A stretch of 64,000 nt of DNA from PNAI01 sp035574295 (GCA_035574295.1 DATLYX010000076.1:35945-99944), one strand, 5' to 3'. Shown: positions 1-8,456, counted from the stretch's first letter. Program-made: numbers and translations. Notes: a model not told the origin generated them from the sequence alone.

Positions 1-1470
1 GACGCCGCCATCGCCACCGCCACAAACATCTTCAGCCACACCGGAAAGCTCACGACCGCCGGAGTGGAGAATGTCGCCTATTTCCTCTCCGACGGCGCCC
101 CGAACCGGCCGAGCGGCAGCGCCGGCATCAGCACCGCCGAGGAAGCCGCCTGGACCGCGTTCCTCGATGCAAACGACATCGTCTCGCATGCGCTCGGCAT
201 GGGCAGCGGCGTGACCCAGGCCCAGCTCGACCCGATTGCCTTCAACGGCGCGACCGGCAGCAATACGAATTCAGTGGTCGTCACCGACCTCGGCCAGCTT
301 TCCGCCACCCTCACTGGCATCGTTGTCAACACGAGCGGCAATCTGCTCACCGACGGCGTGCTGCCCGGCACGTTCGGTGCCGACGGCGGCTACGTGCGGG
401 CGGTGACGATCGACGGCACCGTCTATGTCTATGATCCGGCGACCAACACCGTAGTCGCATCAGGCACAAACAACGGCAGCTTCGATGCGGCATCGCGTGA
501 GCTGACCGTCACGCTCGGCTCCGGCGGCGTGCTCGCGATCGACATGGCGGACGGCGCGTTTATTTACACCGCGCCCTCGAGTCCGTCCGGCACGCATACC
601 GACACGATCCCCTTCGAGCTTGCCGACAACGACGGCGACACCGCGAGCAGCACGCTGACCATCGTCTCCGGCCCGATCGACCAGCCGCCCATCGTGCGCG
701 ACGACAACGTCATCACCAATGTCAGCGGCGGAAGCGGCACCAGCATCGCCATTCCCGACTATGCCCTTCTGTTCAACGACAGCGACCTGGGGGGTCAATC
801 CGTTTCCGTCGGCACCATCGGCAATATCGTCGGCGCGAATTCCGTGATCCATTCGGCCCCTGCCGTCATCTTCGTGGAAAACGACGCAAGCGGCGGTTCA
901 TTTACTTACACCGGTTCTACGGTAACCGGCTCCGACACCGGCACAGTCGTCGTGGACCGCAGCCAGACCGGCGCAACGCTCACCGGCACCGGCCTCGGCG
1001 AAATTTTGCTCGGCCGCGACGGGACGGCCAATCTGATCAACGCTAATGCCGGCAACGACGTGCTGATCGGCGGCAACGCGACGGACACGCTCAACGGCGG
1101 CGCCGGCAACGATCTTCTGGTCGGCAACGGCGGCGCCGACTCGCTTTCCGGGGGCAGCGGCGCCGACCGCTTCCGCTTCAATTCGCCCGGCGACGGCCCC
1201 GACGAAATTTTGGATTTCAGCAGCGCCGCCGGCGACGTGATCGAGATCGCCGGCGCTGCCTTTGGCCTTGCATTGGGCGCCCTCCCCGCCGCGCTGTTTA
1301 CTGCCAATGCCGGCGGCAATTTTACCGACGCAAGCCAACGCTTTGCCTTCGATACGACGACGAACACGCTCTATTACGACTCCGACGGCAGCGGCACCGC
1401 GGCCAAGATTGCGCTCGCCCACCTCGCCAACGGCGCAAGCCTCGGCACCACGGACATTTACGTCGTCTGA
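1..1470 (+). CDS. C-terminal part of a secreted vWA/RTX calcium-binding protein
   Basis: The reading frame is open at the left edge, so the N-terminus lies outside the window. The first ~50 visible residues, including NVAYFLSDGAPN, resemble the second half of a von Willebrand A domain. A beta-rich segment follows. About residues 340-390 carry RTX nonapeptide-like repeats (NAGNDVLIGG, GGAGNDLLVGNGG, GGSGADRF). The end, after a hydrophobic DIYVV, is typical of type I secretion targets. The protein is probably exported by an ABC/type I system and folds around calcium outside the cell. Its role, adhesin or other surface protein, cannot be told from this fragment. Confidence 0.85.
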   Translation, partial: DAAIATATNIFSHTGKLTTAGVENVAYFLSDGAPNRPSGSAGISTAEEAAWTAFLDANDIVSHALGMGSGVTQAQLDPIAFNGATGSNTNSVVVTDLGQLSATLTGIVVNTSGNLLTDGVLPGTFGADGGYVRAVTIDGTVYVYDPATNTVVASGTNNGSFDAASRELTVTLGSGGVLAIDMADGAFIYTAPSSPSGTHTDTIPFELADNDGDTASSTLTIVSGPIDQPPIVRDDNVITNVSGGSGTSIAIPDYALLFNDSDLGGQSVSVGTIGNIVGANSVIHSAPAVIFVENDASGGSFTYTGSTVTGSDTGTVVVDRSQTGATLTGTGLGEILLGRDGTANLINANAGNDVLIGGNATDTLNGGAGNDLLVGNGGADSLSGGSGADRFRFNSPGDGPDEILDFSSAAGDVIEIAGAAFGLALGALPAALFTANAGGNFTDASQRFAFDTTTNTLYYDSDGSGTAAKIALAHLANGASLGTTDIYVV

Positions 1471-1545
1471 AATCACGAACTCCGTCTCCAAAATCGTCAT
1501 TCCGCAGCGCGGCCGCGCAAGCGATCACAGAACCGCGGCGAATGG

Positions 1546-2391
1546 GTGCCATCCCCAGAACGATGTGGCGCGCAACGCCGCCGCCGGGCATGGTGTGCCC
1601 CGCGCCGGACCCGCCCCGATTCGCGGGCCTGCAGCCGCCGGAGCGTCGCCATCGAATTCTCTGCCTTTCTCATTGCCTATTGCTGCGTGGTGATGATCGT
1701 GGCCTATGCCGCGCGCGGCTCCACCGGTTTCGGCGCCGCGGCCGCGATGCCGCTGCTCGGCCTCGTCATCCCGCTGAAGACGCTGATTCCTGCATGGACG
1801 GTGATCGGCGTCGCCGCGGGGCTGGCGCTGTTCGGCAGCGACCGCCGCCATATCGCCTGGCGCGAGATGGCGAAGCTCGTGCCGGGCTGCCTGGTCGGCA
1901 TCGCCGCCGGGCTTTACGTGTTCACCCGGCTCGACTCCGTAACTTTGGCCAAAGGACTTGGCGCGTTGGTGCTGCTGTACGGACTCTACGCGCTCTGGGG
2001 CACCTATCGCGCGGCGCCGAAGCCGCAGATTCCGCCGCGCACCGCAGCCGCCGTCGGCGGATTTCTGGGCGGTCTCATCGGCACCGTCGTCGGCACCATG
2101 GGCAGCGTGTTTTTCGCCATCTATTACGACGCCATCCAGCTTGCCAAACAGCACTTCCGCGCCACCATGACGGCGATCCTGCTGACGCTGGCGGTCGTGC
2201 GCGGCATCGGCTACTGGGCGGTCGGCGAATACAGCCGCGAGGTGCTGATTCTCGCCGGCATTCTGTTTCCCATGATGCTGGTGGGCATCTTCATCGGCAA
2301 CCGCCTCCACCACGGCATGAGCGATCTTGTGTTCCGTCGCACGGTGTCCGGCGCGCTGATCGCCAGCGGCCTTGCCTTGCTGGTTAAATAG
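1546..2391 (+). CDS. TauE/SafE-family sulfite/sulfonate exporter-like membrane protein
   Basis: The protein has about eight hydrophobic helices and the TauE/SafE-type first segment ARGSTGFGAAAAMPLLGL, followed by basic loops. The family exports sulfite or organosulfonates across the inner membrane. The start is doubtful. The ATG used here gives an unusual arginine-rich leader of ~34 residues, and a GTG at 1687 falls inside the first helix. The true start lies between the two or is non-canonical. The gene converges on a two-gene YeeE/YedE sulfur transporter, with a strong hairpin between them, which fits a sulfur-compound role. Confidence 0.8.
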   Translation: MPSPERCGAQRRRRAWCAPRRTRPDSRACSRRSVAIEFSAFLIAYCCVVMIVAYAARGSTGFGAAAAMPLLGLVIPLKTLIPAWTVIGVAAGLALFGSDRRHIAWREMAKLVPGCLVGIAAGLYVFTRLDSVTLAKGLGALVLLYGLYALWGTYRAAPKPQIPPRTAAAVGGFLGGLIGTVVGTMGSVFFAIYYDAIQLAKQHFRATMTAILLTLAVVRGIGYWAVGEYSREVLILAGILFPMMLVGIFIGNRLHHGMSDLVFRRTVSGALIASGLALLVK

Positions 2392-2403
2392 TAGCGCCAA
2401 CAC

Positions 2404-2434
2404 CCGGCCTCATGCTCTCCAAGCATGAGGCCGG
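2404..2434. terminator. 13-bp perfect hairpin between convergent genes
   Basis: Arms at 2404-2416 and 2422-2434 are perfectly complementary around a 5-nt loop. The hairpin sits between the converging TauE-like and YeeE-like genes. No T-run follows, so it may be a bidirectional processing or termination structure rather than a classical intrinsic terminator. Confidence 0.5.
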
Positions 2435-2490
2435 CCTGCCGGCGCTTCTCACGGTGAGGGCGGAAATCGTCGCTCCATGCGCGCCTGCCG

Positions 2491-3111
2491 TTATTCGGCC
2501 GCGGCCAGACGCGGCCGCTTGCCTTGGCTTGCGGACAGATCGCGATCGCCGTCCACGTTCTTGCCGAGCTCGTCGCGCCAGGGGCTCGCTTTTTCGATCG
2601 CGATCAGGACCGCAACGATGAGGCCCGCGAGCACCAGCGCGCCGAGCCAATAGGACATGCCCAGGAGATCAGTGAGCACAATGCGGCCCCCGCCGGAGGC
2701 GAGGAACGTGCCGCTCAGCGCCGGCGTGGCGTAGGAATAGGCGAGTGCCCCGAACAGGCCGCCGAGCAGCGTGAACAGCGCATCGCGATAGCCGACACCG
2801 ACCTGCGCCAGAACTGTTCCGGGGCAGGCGCCCGCGAGCGCAATGCCGGCGCCCAGCAACAGGCCGCCGATCACGTCCGCGGCATACAGCGCCGCTTTCG
2901 GCTGCAGTTTGACGAAGCCGAAGCCGTTCAGCACCGCGAGCACCACAGCGCCGGTGGCCACGGCGGTCAAGAAGATTTTCAGCATTATGAAATTGCGGAG
3001 CTGCATCTGCCCCACGATCATGCCCGGCTCGAACACCCGCGACTTCTCCAGCGCAAAGCCGAACACGATGCCCATGAGAAAGCCGACGGTAATGGCGAAT
3101 GTCAGTGACAT
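2491..3111 (-). CDS. YeeE/YedE family sulfur transporter subunit (second gene of pair)
   Basis: This 206-residue protein has about five membrane helices and the hallmark GACPGTVLAQ motif near residue 94, where the conserved cysteine sits. YeeE/YedE (DUF395) proteins, including TsuA-type thiosulfate carriers, move reduced sulfur compounds through such cysteines. It starts 12 bases after the upstream half-size paralogue, so the two are surely one operon. They probably form a heteromeric transporter equivalent to a full-length YeeE. The C-terminal tail, about residues 170-206, is charged and probably cytoplasmic. The transported substrate is not known. Confidence 0.85.
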   Translation of the reverse strand: MSLTFAITVGFLMGIVFGFALEKSRVFEPGMIVGQMQLRNFIMLKIFLTAVATGAVVLAVLNGFGFVKLQPKAALYAADVIGGLLLGAGIALAGACPGTVLAQVGVGYRDALFTLLGGLFGALAYSYATPALSGTFLASGGGRIVLTDLLGMSYWLGALVLAGLIVAVLIAIEKASPWRDELGKNVDGDRDLSASQGKRPRLAAAE

Positions 3112-3123
3112 GGCGACACCTCC

Positions 3124-3645
3124 TCAGATTCGGCGCAGGGCCAGCATCGCGGTGACGATGCCGCCGACAAACATGGAAGCCACTGCCACCAACGAGCCAA
3201 CAGCAAGCTGGGCCGTACCGGACAAGCCATGGCCGGTGGTGCAGCCGTCGGCGATGCGCGCGCCGAGCAGCAGGATGAAGCCGGCGAAGAACGCCAGCGC
3301 ATAGCGGCGCGCGGGCGAGTCCGTGCCTAACGCCCGCGACCAGATGGGTGAGATCGGTTGCCGTGTGGCCCCCGACAGTTTCATCGACAGGAAGGCGCCG
3401 ATGGCGATGCCCACCACCATGGCCACCTGCCACCAGTTTTTCGCGTTCGCGGAAATGTGCCGCGCCACATAGTCGATTTTCGCAATGGCCGGATCGAACC
3501 AAGAGGCGATCCATCCGGCCACCGTTACGTAGGACGAAGAAGTCCCAAGCGCAGTGTCGATCAACAGGAATGCGGGAATCTGCAACAGGCCGATCACCAC
3601 GCCCGCCACATAGGGCGACCAGGCCTTATCTGTCAGCGAAAGCAT
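3124..3645 (-). CDS. YeeE/YedE family sulfur transporter subunit (first gene of pair)
   Basis: This 173-residue membrane protein carries the family motif DGCTTGHGLSG near residue 134, with its conserved cysteine. It is the first gene of a two-gene operon, and the partner begins 12 bases after its stop. Split YeeE halves of this size are common in proteobacteria. A perfect 12-bp palindrome lies ~20 bases upstream of the ATG and may be an operator. Confidence 0.85.
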   Translation of the reverse strand: MLSLTDKAWSPYVAGVVIGLLQIPAFLLIDTALGTSSSYVTVAGWIASWFDPAIAKIDYVARHISANAKNWWQVAMVVGIAIGAFLSMKLSGATRQPISPIWSRALGTDSPARRYALAFFAGFILLLGARIADGCTTGHGLSGTAQLAVGSLVAVASMFVGGIVTAMLALRRI

Positions 3646-3664
3646 GACACAGTGCCTTTCTTTG

Positions 3665-3676
3665 GTTTGGCCAAAC
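3665..3676. promoter_or_regulatory. Perfect 12-bp palindrome, candidate operator
   Basis: GTTTGGCCAAAC reads the same on both strands. It lies just upstream of the YeeE/YedE operon start at 3645 and is followed by an AT-rich stretch (3677-3691) unlike the surrounding GC-rich DNA. Its position suits a dimeric repressor site. No regulator gene is visible nearby, so the assignment is inference. Confidence 0.35.
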
Positions 3677-3801
3677 TTTTTTTAAATATTACGAACAAAA
3701 CAGATGAGCACCTTGAGCCAAATCAAGAACGCCCAGAGGCCCGCGAGCCGCCCGCCACCGAGCCGCCGGGGGGCGCCCATGCAGGCCACGCAGGGTCCGA
3801 A

Positions 3802-5460
3802 TCAGCCGAGGTTCAATTCTTTGAAGAAGTCGTTGCCCTTGTCGTCGATCACGATGAACGCCGGGAAATCCTGAACCTCGATGCGCCAGATCGCCTCCAT
3901 GCCGAGCTCAGGATATTCCAAGACTTCGACCTTCTTGATGCAGTCCTCGGCGAGCCGCGCCGCCGACCCGCCGATCGAGGCAAGATAGAATCCGCCATAT
4001 TTCTTGCATGCCTCGCGTACCGCGGGCGAGCGGTTGCCCTTGGCCAGCATCACCATGGAGCCGCCCGCGGCCTGGAAATCCTCAACGAACGAATCCATCC
4101 GCCCCGCGGTGGTCGGCCCGAACGCGCCAGACGCATAGCCCTCCGGCGTCTTCGCCGGCCCGGCGTAATAAACGGGATGGTTCTTGAAATAATCCGGCAA
4201 CCCCTTCCCGGCTTCGAGCCGCTCGCGCAGCTTGGCGTGCGCCAGATCGCGCGCCACGATCATCGGCCCGGTGAGCGACAGCCGCGTCTTGATCGGATGT
4301 TTTGCGAGCTGCGCCAGAATATCCTTCATCGGCCGCGTGAGGTCGATCTGCACCACTGCGCCGCCGAGTTTTTCCGCATCGATGTCCGGCAGATATTTGG
4401 CCGGGTTGTGTTCCAGCTCCTCGAGAAAAATCCCCTCGCGCGTGATTTTTCCCAGCGCCTGCCGGTCAGCGGCGCAGGAGACGCCGAGCCCGATCGGCAG
4501 CGAGGCGCCGTGTCGCGGCAGCCGGATCACGCGCACGTCATGGCAAAAATATTTGCCGCCGAACTGCGCGCCGACCCCGAGCGACTGCGTGAGCTTGTGC
4601 ACCTCCGCCTCCATGGCGAGGTCGCGGAACGCATGCCCGTCCTCCGAGCCCGCCGTCGGCAGCGTGTCGAGATATTTGGTGGAGGCGAGCTTCACCGTTT
4701 TCATGGTCAGTTCGGCGGACGTGCCGCCGATCACGATGGCGAGGTGATACGGCGGGCAGGCCGCGGTGCCGAGGGTGAGGATTTTTTCTTTTAGGAACGC
4801 GATCATGCGGTCGTGGGTGAGGATGGAGGGCGTGGCCTGGAACAGGAACGATTTGTTGGCCGATCCGCCGCCCTTGGCGATGAACAAAAATTTGTACTCG
4901 TCCTCGCCCTCCGCGTAGATTTCCACCTGCGCCGGCATGTTGGTCTTGGTGTTCTTTTCCTCGAACATGGAGACGGGCGCGAGCTGCGAATAGCGCAAAT
5001 TCTTCTTGAGGTAAGCGTCACGCGCGCCGGCCGCGAGCGCGGCCTCGTCATCGCCGTCGGTGAAGACGAGGCGCCCCTTCTTGCCCATGATGATGGCGGT
5101 GCCGGTGTCCTGGCACATCGGCAGCACGCCGCCCGCCGCGATATTGGCGTTCTTGAGAAAATCGTAGGCGACGAACTTGTCGTTGTCGGACGCTTCCGGG
5201 TCGTCGAGGATTTTCCGAAGCTGCGCCAGATGTGCCGGCCTTAAGAGATGATTGATGTCGATGAACGCCACCTCCGCGAGCAGCCGCAGCGCCTCCGCCG
5301 AGACGACGAGCATCTCGCGCGCCGCGCCACCGCTGAGCGAAATTTTCTCGACCCTCACCGCCTCCGGCCCCGCGAGCTTGCGGTACGGCGTTGAGTCCTT
5401 GCCGAGCGGGAACAGAGGGGTGTGGCGATAGGGTGGGGTGATGGTGGTGGGGGCGTTCAT
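3802..5460 (-). CDS. Class I fumarate hydratase, [4Fe-4S]-dependent
   Basis: This protein interconverts fumarate and (S)-malate in the TCA cycle in the cytoplasm. At 552 residues it has the full length of class I fumarases. Cysteines at about 116 (LPMCQDTGT), 235 (GTAACPPYH) and 329 (GVSCAADRQ) are well placed to bind the oxygen-sensitive [4Fe-4S] cluster. The C-terminal swivel-domain motifs AFGPTTAGRMDSF and SIGGSAARL are present. The gene stands alone, with ~150 bases to the sulfur transporter and ~270 bases upstream. E. coli FumA/FumB are the nearest well-known relatives. A tartrate-dehydratase-like activity is possible but less likely. Confidence 0.93.
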   Translation of the reverse strand: MNAPTTITPPYRHTPLFPLGKDSTPYRKLAGPEAVRVEKISLSGGAAREMLVVSAEALRLLAEVAFIDINHLLRPAHLAQLRKILDDPEASDNDKFVAYDFLKNANIAAGGVLPMCQDTGTAIIMGKKGRLVFTDGDDEAALAAGARDAYLKKNLRYSQLAPVSMFEEKNTKTNMPAQVEIYAEGEDEYKFLFIAKGGGSANKSFLFQATPSILTHDRMIAFLKEKILTLGTAACPPYHLAIVIGGTSAELTMKTVKLASTKYLDTLPTAGSEDGHAFRDLAMEAEVHKLTQSLGVGAQFGGKYFCHDVRVIRLPRHGASLPIGLGVSCAADRQALGKITREGIFLEELEHNPAKYLPDIDAEKLGGAVVQIDLTRPMKDILAQLAKHPIKTRLSLTGPMIVARDLAHAKLRERLEAGKGLPDYFKNHPVYYAGPAKTPEGYASGAFGPTTAGRMDSFVEDFQAAGGSMVMLAKGNRSPAVREACKKYGGFYLASIGGSAARLAEDCIKKVEVLEYPELGMEAIWRIEVQDFPAFIVIDDKGNDFFKELNLG

Positions 5461-5733
5461 ACGGCTTGGTCGCTTGTCGGAGACCCAATAGATTTTGACT
5501 GATTCTGATAATAGAGGTTCCGACTACATTTCAAACCAGAACTTGTTCCATTTGCGATTGGCGCAATAGCGTCGGAAAAATTAGTTCAAATGCGAGACAA
5601 TTGGGCGAGACGACGCAAACCTGGGGGGAGCAGATGTCGGTGACTTTCGCGTCGATTCACCAAAATTTTTACGATCGACGTGTAAAAACGCACGCGTCTG
5701 GGACGTTGGAGGGAATGTGAAAGGAACCACACC

Positions 5734-6117
5734 ATGTGGCGGCATGTTGCTATCGTTCTCGCCGGCGGTCTGATCGTTCTCCCCGCCTTGAGCGAGCCCG
5801 CCGAGGCCCAGCGCGCCCGTTGCGGCTTCTATGCGGGAATGGGCTATCGCTGCTTCGGCACCGCCGGCGGCACCGGCGGGCGCGTCTTCCAGCAGATGGA
5901 TTACAACACGCGGCGCTGCGGTTACTTCAATCCAGGCTGTGTCGGCCGTTCCGCGCAACCGATCTACCGCGCCCCCGTGCAGCCCTACACGCGGCCGGTG
6001 ACAGCCTACGGGTACGCGAGGCCCACCGTCGGTCGCGGCTATGTGCGCCCGAGCATCGGCCCCGGTTACGTGCGGCCGACGGTCGGGCCCGGATATCGCC
6101 GGCCCGGCACGTCCTGA
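5734..6117 (+). CDS. Small secreted Gly/Tyr/Pro-rich repeat protein
   Basis: This 127-residue protein begins with a clear Sec signal peptide (hydrophobic residues 5-20, likely cut after AEA near residue 25). The middle has four cysteines that could form disulfides. The C-terminal third is made of near repeats of the type GYVRPSIGP / GYVRPTVGP / GYRRPG. The composition suggests an exported, cell-surface or periplasmic structural protein. I do not recognise a family. Confidence 0.65.
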   Translation: MWRHVAIVLAGGLIVLPALSEPAEAQRARCGFYAGMGYRCFGTAGGTGGRVFQQMDYNTRRCGYFNPGCVGRSAQPIYRAPVQPYTRPVTAYGYARPTVGRGYVRPSIGPGYVRPTVGPGYRRPGTS

Positions 6118-6299
6118 TCGCCCCTCTACACGCGCAAGCGCACCGGCACGCGCCCGCACACGTCGGCGCGTGCCGCGCAAATTGCTGTCTTTCGCTCAAG
6201 GAGAGCAACCGTAGCAATCATTAGCAAGCGCAGCCCGGACGGAGCGCCGCGAGATCTGCGTCAGCTCGCGCTGCTTGATGATGCGCATTGTGTTTGGCG

Positions 6300-6356
6300 G
6301 TCCCGGATCAGCGGTGCAGCGTTCCGCTTCGCTTCACGCTGCACCGCATCCGGGAC
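6300..6356. repeat. BIME-like palindrome, copy 1
   Basis: Arms GTCCCGGAT (6300-6308) plus GCGGTGCAGCG (6311-6321) pair with CGCTGCACCGC (6337-6347) plus ATCCGGGAC (6348-6356). Only a 2-nt bulge interrupts the stem, and the loop is 15 nt. The right arm, CGCTGCACCGCATCCGGGAC, recurs exactly at 6380-6399. Confidence 0.75.
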
Positions 6357-6445
6357 GTAGGGACGTAGAAATACGCTCGCGCTGCACCGCATCCGGGACC
6401 TGCGGTTGGACGTGCGGTTGAATGCAACGCTGTGCACCCACTCGT

Positions 6446-6502
6446 GTCCCGGGCGCAGCGCAGCGCGGAGCGAAGCGGAGCGGTGCGCTGCAGACCCGGG
6501 AC
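6446..6502. repeat. BIME-like palindrome, copy 2
   Basis: GTCCCGGG (6446-6453) pairs with CCCGGGAC (6495-6502), with inner GCAGCG / CGCTGC segments. It belongs to the same family as the 6300-6356 element, with a diverged centre. Confidence 0.6.
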
Positions 6503-6527
6503 CGTTACAAGCTCCGAGTCCGCAACG

Positions 6528-6577
6528 GTCCCGGAGCAGCGGTGCAACGTTCGCGCTATTGCGCTCACGCTGCACCT
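6528..6577. repeat. BIME-like palindrome, degenerate copy 3
   Basis: It starts GGTCCCGGAGCAGCGGTGCA and ends GCTGCACCTCATTCGGGG. This repeats the plan of copy 1 with several mismatches. The boundaries are approximate. Confidence 0.5.
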
Positions 6578-6630
6578 CATTCGGGGCGTGCGGAAAACAC
6601 TCCTCCGTGTCCCAGGCGCAGCAAGCCTAG

Positions 6631-6664
6631 GGTGGGCAAAGGCGCGGAACGCGCCATGCCCACC
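6631..6664. repeat. 34-bp interspersed palindrome, copy A
   Basis: The outer arms GGTGGGCA / TGCCCACC (8 bp) enclose inner arms GGCGCG / CGCGCC (6 bp) around a GAA loop. An inverted, slightly diverged copy lies at 61768-61800. Such elements are familiar from Bradyrhizobium-type genomes. It sits just past the 3' end of the luciferase-like gene. Confidence 0.7.
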
Positions 6665-6671
6665 AAACGAA

Positions 6672-7709
6672 CTATTCTTCCCCCTGCTGCGCCATCTCCC
6701 GCGCCAGCGGAATCACGCGCCGGCCGTAAAGCTCGATGCAGCGCATCATCTTCGCGTGCGGCAGCGTGCCGGCCGAATATTTCATGTCGAAGCGCGCCAC
6801 CCCGAGCGCCTTCACCGTCGCCGCAATTTTCTTCGCCACCGTCTCCGGCGACCCCACATAGAGCGCGCCGTGCGAAATCTCCTGCTCGAACTCGGCACGT
6901 CCCATCGGCCCCCAGCCGCGCTCGGCGCCGATGCGGTCGCGGAATTTCTTGTAGTGCGGCCAGAATTCCTCCTTGGCCTGTTCGTCCGTGTCCGCCACAT
7001 AGCCCGGCGAATGCAGCCCGATCGGCAACTTCGGTTTCTTCATTTCGTCGAGCGCGCGGTGAAACAATTCGACATAGGGCAAAAACCGCACCGCCGCGCC
7101 GCCGATGATCGCGAGCATCAGCGGCAGTCCGTAATGCGCGGCGCGCACCACCGACTCCGGCGAGCCGCCCACTCCGACCCAGGTCTTCAGCGTGCCTTCG
7201 ACCGGCGGATAGATGCGCGCGTTGGCGAGCGGCGCACGCGTCTTGCCGCGCCAGGTCACCGGTTCCTGCTTGAGCAGCTCGGCGAACAAATTCAGCCGTT
7301 CCTCGAACAAAAGATCGTATTGCCTGAGATCGAAACCGAACAGCGGGAACGATTCGGTGAACGAGCCGCGGCCGAGAATCACCTCGGCGCGGCCGTTCGA
7401 GATGGCGTTCAGCGTGGAGAACCGCTGGAACACGCGCACCGGATCGTCGGTGCTCAGCACCGTCACCGAAGACCCGAGATGGATCCGCTTGGTGCGCGCC
7501 GCGATGGCCGCCAACAGCACCTCCGGCGCGGAGATCGCCAGGTCGGCGCGGTGGTGCTCGCCGAGCCCGATGAAATCGATGCCGAGCTCGTCCGCCAGCA
7601 CCGCCTCCTCGACCACGTTGCGCAGCACCTCGGCCTGCGACAACAGCTTGCCGTCGGGCCCCTCGGTTACGTCGCCGAAGGTGTCGAGGCCGAGTTCGAG
7701 TTGTGGCAT
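6672..7709 (-). CDS. LLM-class flavin-dependent oxidoreductase (luciferase-like)
   Basis: This 345-residue protein has the luciferase-like TIM-barrel signature: an N-terminal strand GLDTFGD, EELGID-type GIDFIGLGEHH near residue 48, TKRIHLGSSVTVLSTDDPVR near 90, and NGRAEVILGRGS near 120. Members use FMNH2/F420-type flavins supplied by a reductase to oxidise small organic substrates. The substrate here is unknown. The gene is single, flanked by the palindrome cluster downstream and the divergent SET gene upstream. The ATG gives a normal family start. Confidence 0.88.
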   Translation of the reverse strand: MPQLELGLDTFGDVTEGPDGKLLSQAEVLRNVVEEAVLADELGIDFIGLGEHHRADLAISAPEVLLAAIAARTKRIHLGSSVTVLSTDDPVRVFQRFSTLNAISNGRAEVILGRGSFTESFPLFGFDLRQYDLLFEERLNLFAELLKQEPVTWRGKTRAPLANARIYPPVEGTLKTWVGVGGSPESVVRAAHYGLPLMLAIIGGAAVRFLPYVELFHRALDEMKKPKLPIGLHSPGYVADTDEQAKEEFWPHYKKFRDRIGAERGWGPMGRAEFEQEISHGALYVGSPETVAKKIAATVKALGVARFDMKYSAGTLPHAKMMRCIELYGRRVIPLAREMAQQGEE

Positions 7710-7933
7710 GCTGCGGCTCCTGGTGTCATCGCTGTGTCACTGGCTGTGTCACACGGGCGGCATGTATGTGCAACCGGGCGACATCGCGAGCCTTGCCGCG
7801 CGCATCATACCCCTTTCGTTTCGGCATGCCCGTTGCCGCCGGATTGCTGTGTGGACACGATGCGCCCCGTCCCTTGCGATCCGCGCGCCGATTGGTTAGT
7901 CAGACGCCCCGCTTCGGTCAGTCGCTTGCTGCT

Positions 7934-8395
7934 ATGCCCTCCCGACCCTACCGCGTGGGCCGCGCCTCTGCCGGGCTTGGCCTGTTTGCCCTCAAGGAAT
8001 TCAAGAAAGGCGAGTTTATCGTCCGTTACACCGGTCGCCGCGTTACCGACGAGGAGTCGGCGCGTCGCGAGGCTCGCGGCGCCCGCTACATGTTCGAGAT
8101 CAACAGCCGCTGGGCGATCGACGGCTCCTCGCGCCGCAACATTGCCCGCTACGTCAATCACTCCTGCCGGCCCAATGCCGAGGCCGTGCTGCGCCGTCCC
8201 TATCGCATCGTTTATGTCGCCCGCCGCAGGATCAAGCCGGGCGAAGAGATCACCGTGGACTACGGCAAGGATTACTTCGACGCCTACATCAAAAAGAAGG
8301 GTTGTCGCTGTACCGCCTGCCGTTCCAAGCGCGGCCTGCGCCGCTCAAAGCGCCTGCGGCGCCGTCGGCATAAACTCCGCCGCACGAGAAATTGA
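7934..8395 (+). CDS. SET-domain protein-lysine methyltransferase with post-SET motif
   Basis: The 153 residues form a nearly minimal SET domain. They include an N-terminal RASAGLGLFA, the NHSCRPN motif (about 74-80, cofactor and catalytic pocket), EEITVDYG with the catalytic-type tyrosine, and a CRCTAC post-SET zinc cysteine cluster near residue 130. An extremely basic tail of RSKR / RRRRHK runs follows. It would transfer methyl groups from S-adenosylmethionine to lysines of a protein. The basic tail suggests nucleic-acid proximity. The ATG at 7934 is chosen because the SET fold starts right after it. Upstream in-frame codons look non-coding. Confidence 0.85.
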   Translation: MPSRPYRVGRASAGLGLFALKEFKKGEFIVRYTGRRVTDEESARREARGARYMFEINSRWAIDGSSRRNIARYVNHSCRPNAEAVLRRPYRIVYVARRRIKPGEEITVDYGKDYFDAYIKKKGCRCTACRSKRGLRRSKRLRRRRHKLRRTRN

Positions 8396-8456
8396 AGGCG
8401 CCGCCGTCCCGCACAGCCGCGGCCGTCGGCTACAATGGCCGGCCCGGAGACGGATC

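Larger units (their letters stand above)
6118..6671. other. Intergenic region built of palindromic repeats
   Basis: No convincing gene lies in these 554 bases. The region holds three consecutive GTCCCGG...CCGGGAC palindromes (6300-6577) and a separate GGTGGGCA...TGCCCACC palindrome (6631-6664). The first ~180 bases show nothing recognisable. Confidence 0.6.

Noticed and set aside
1525..2403. Minus-strand open frame opposite the TauE gene
   Set aside because: It has antisense composition (His, Gln, Arg-rich) with no start context. The TauE helices lie on the plus strand.
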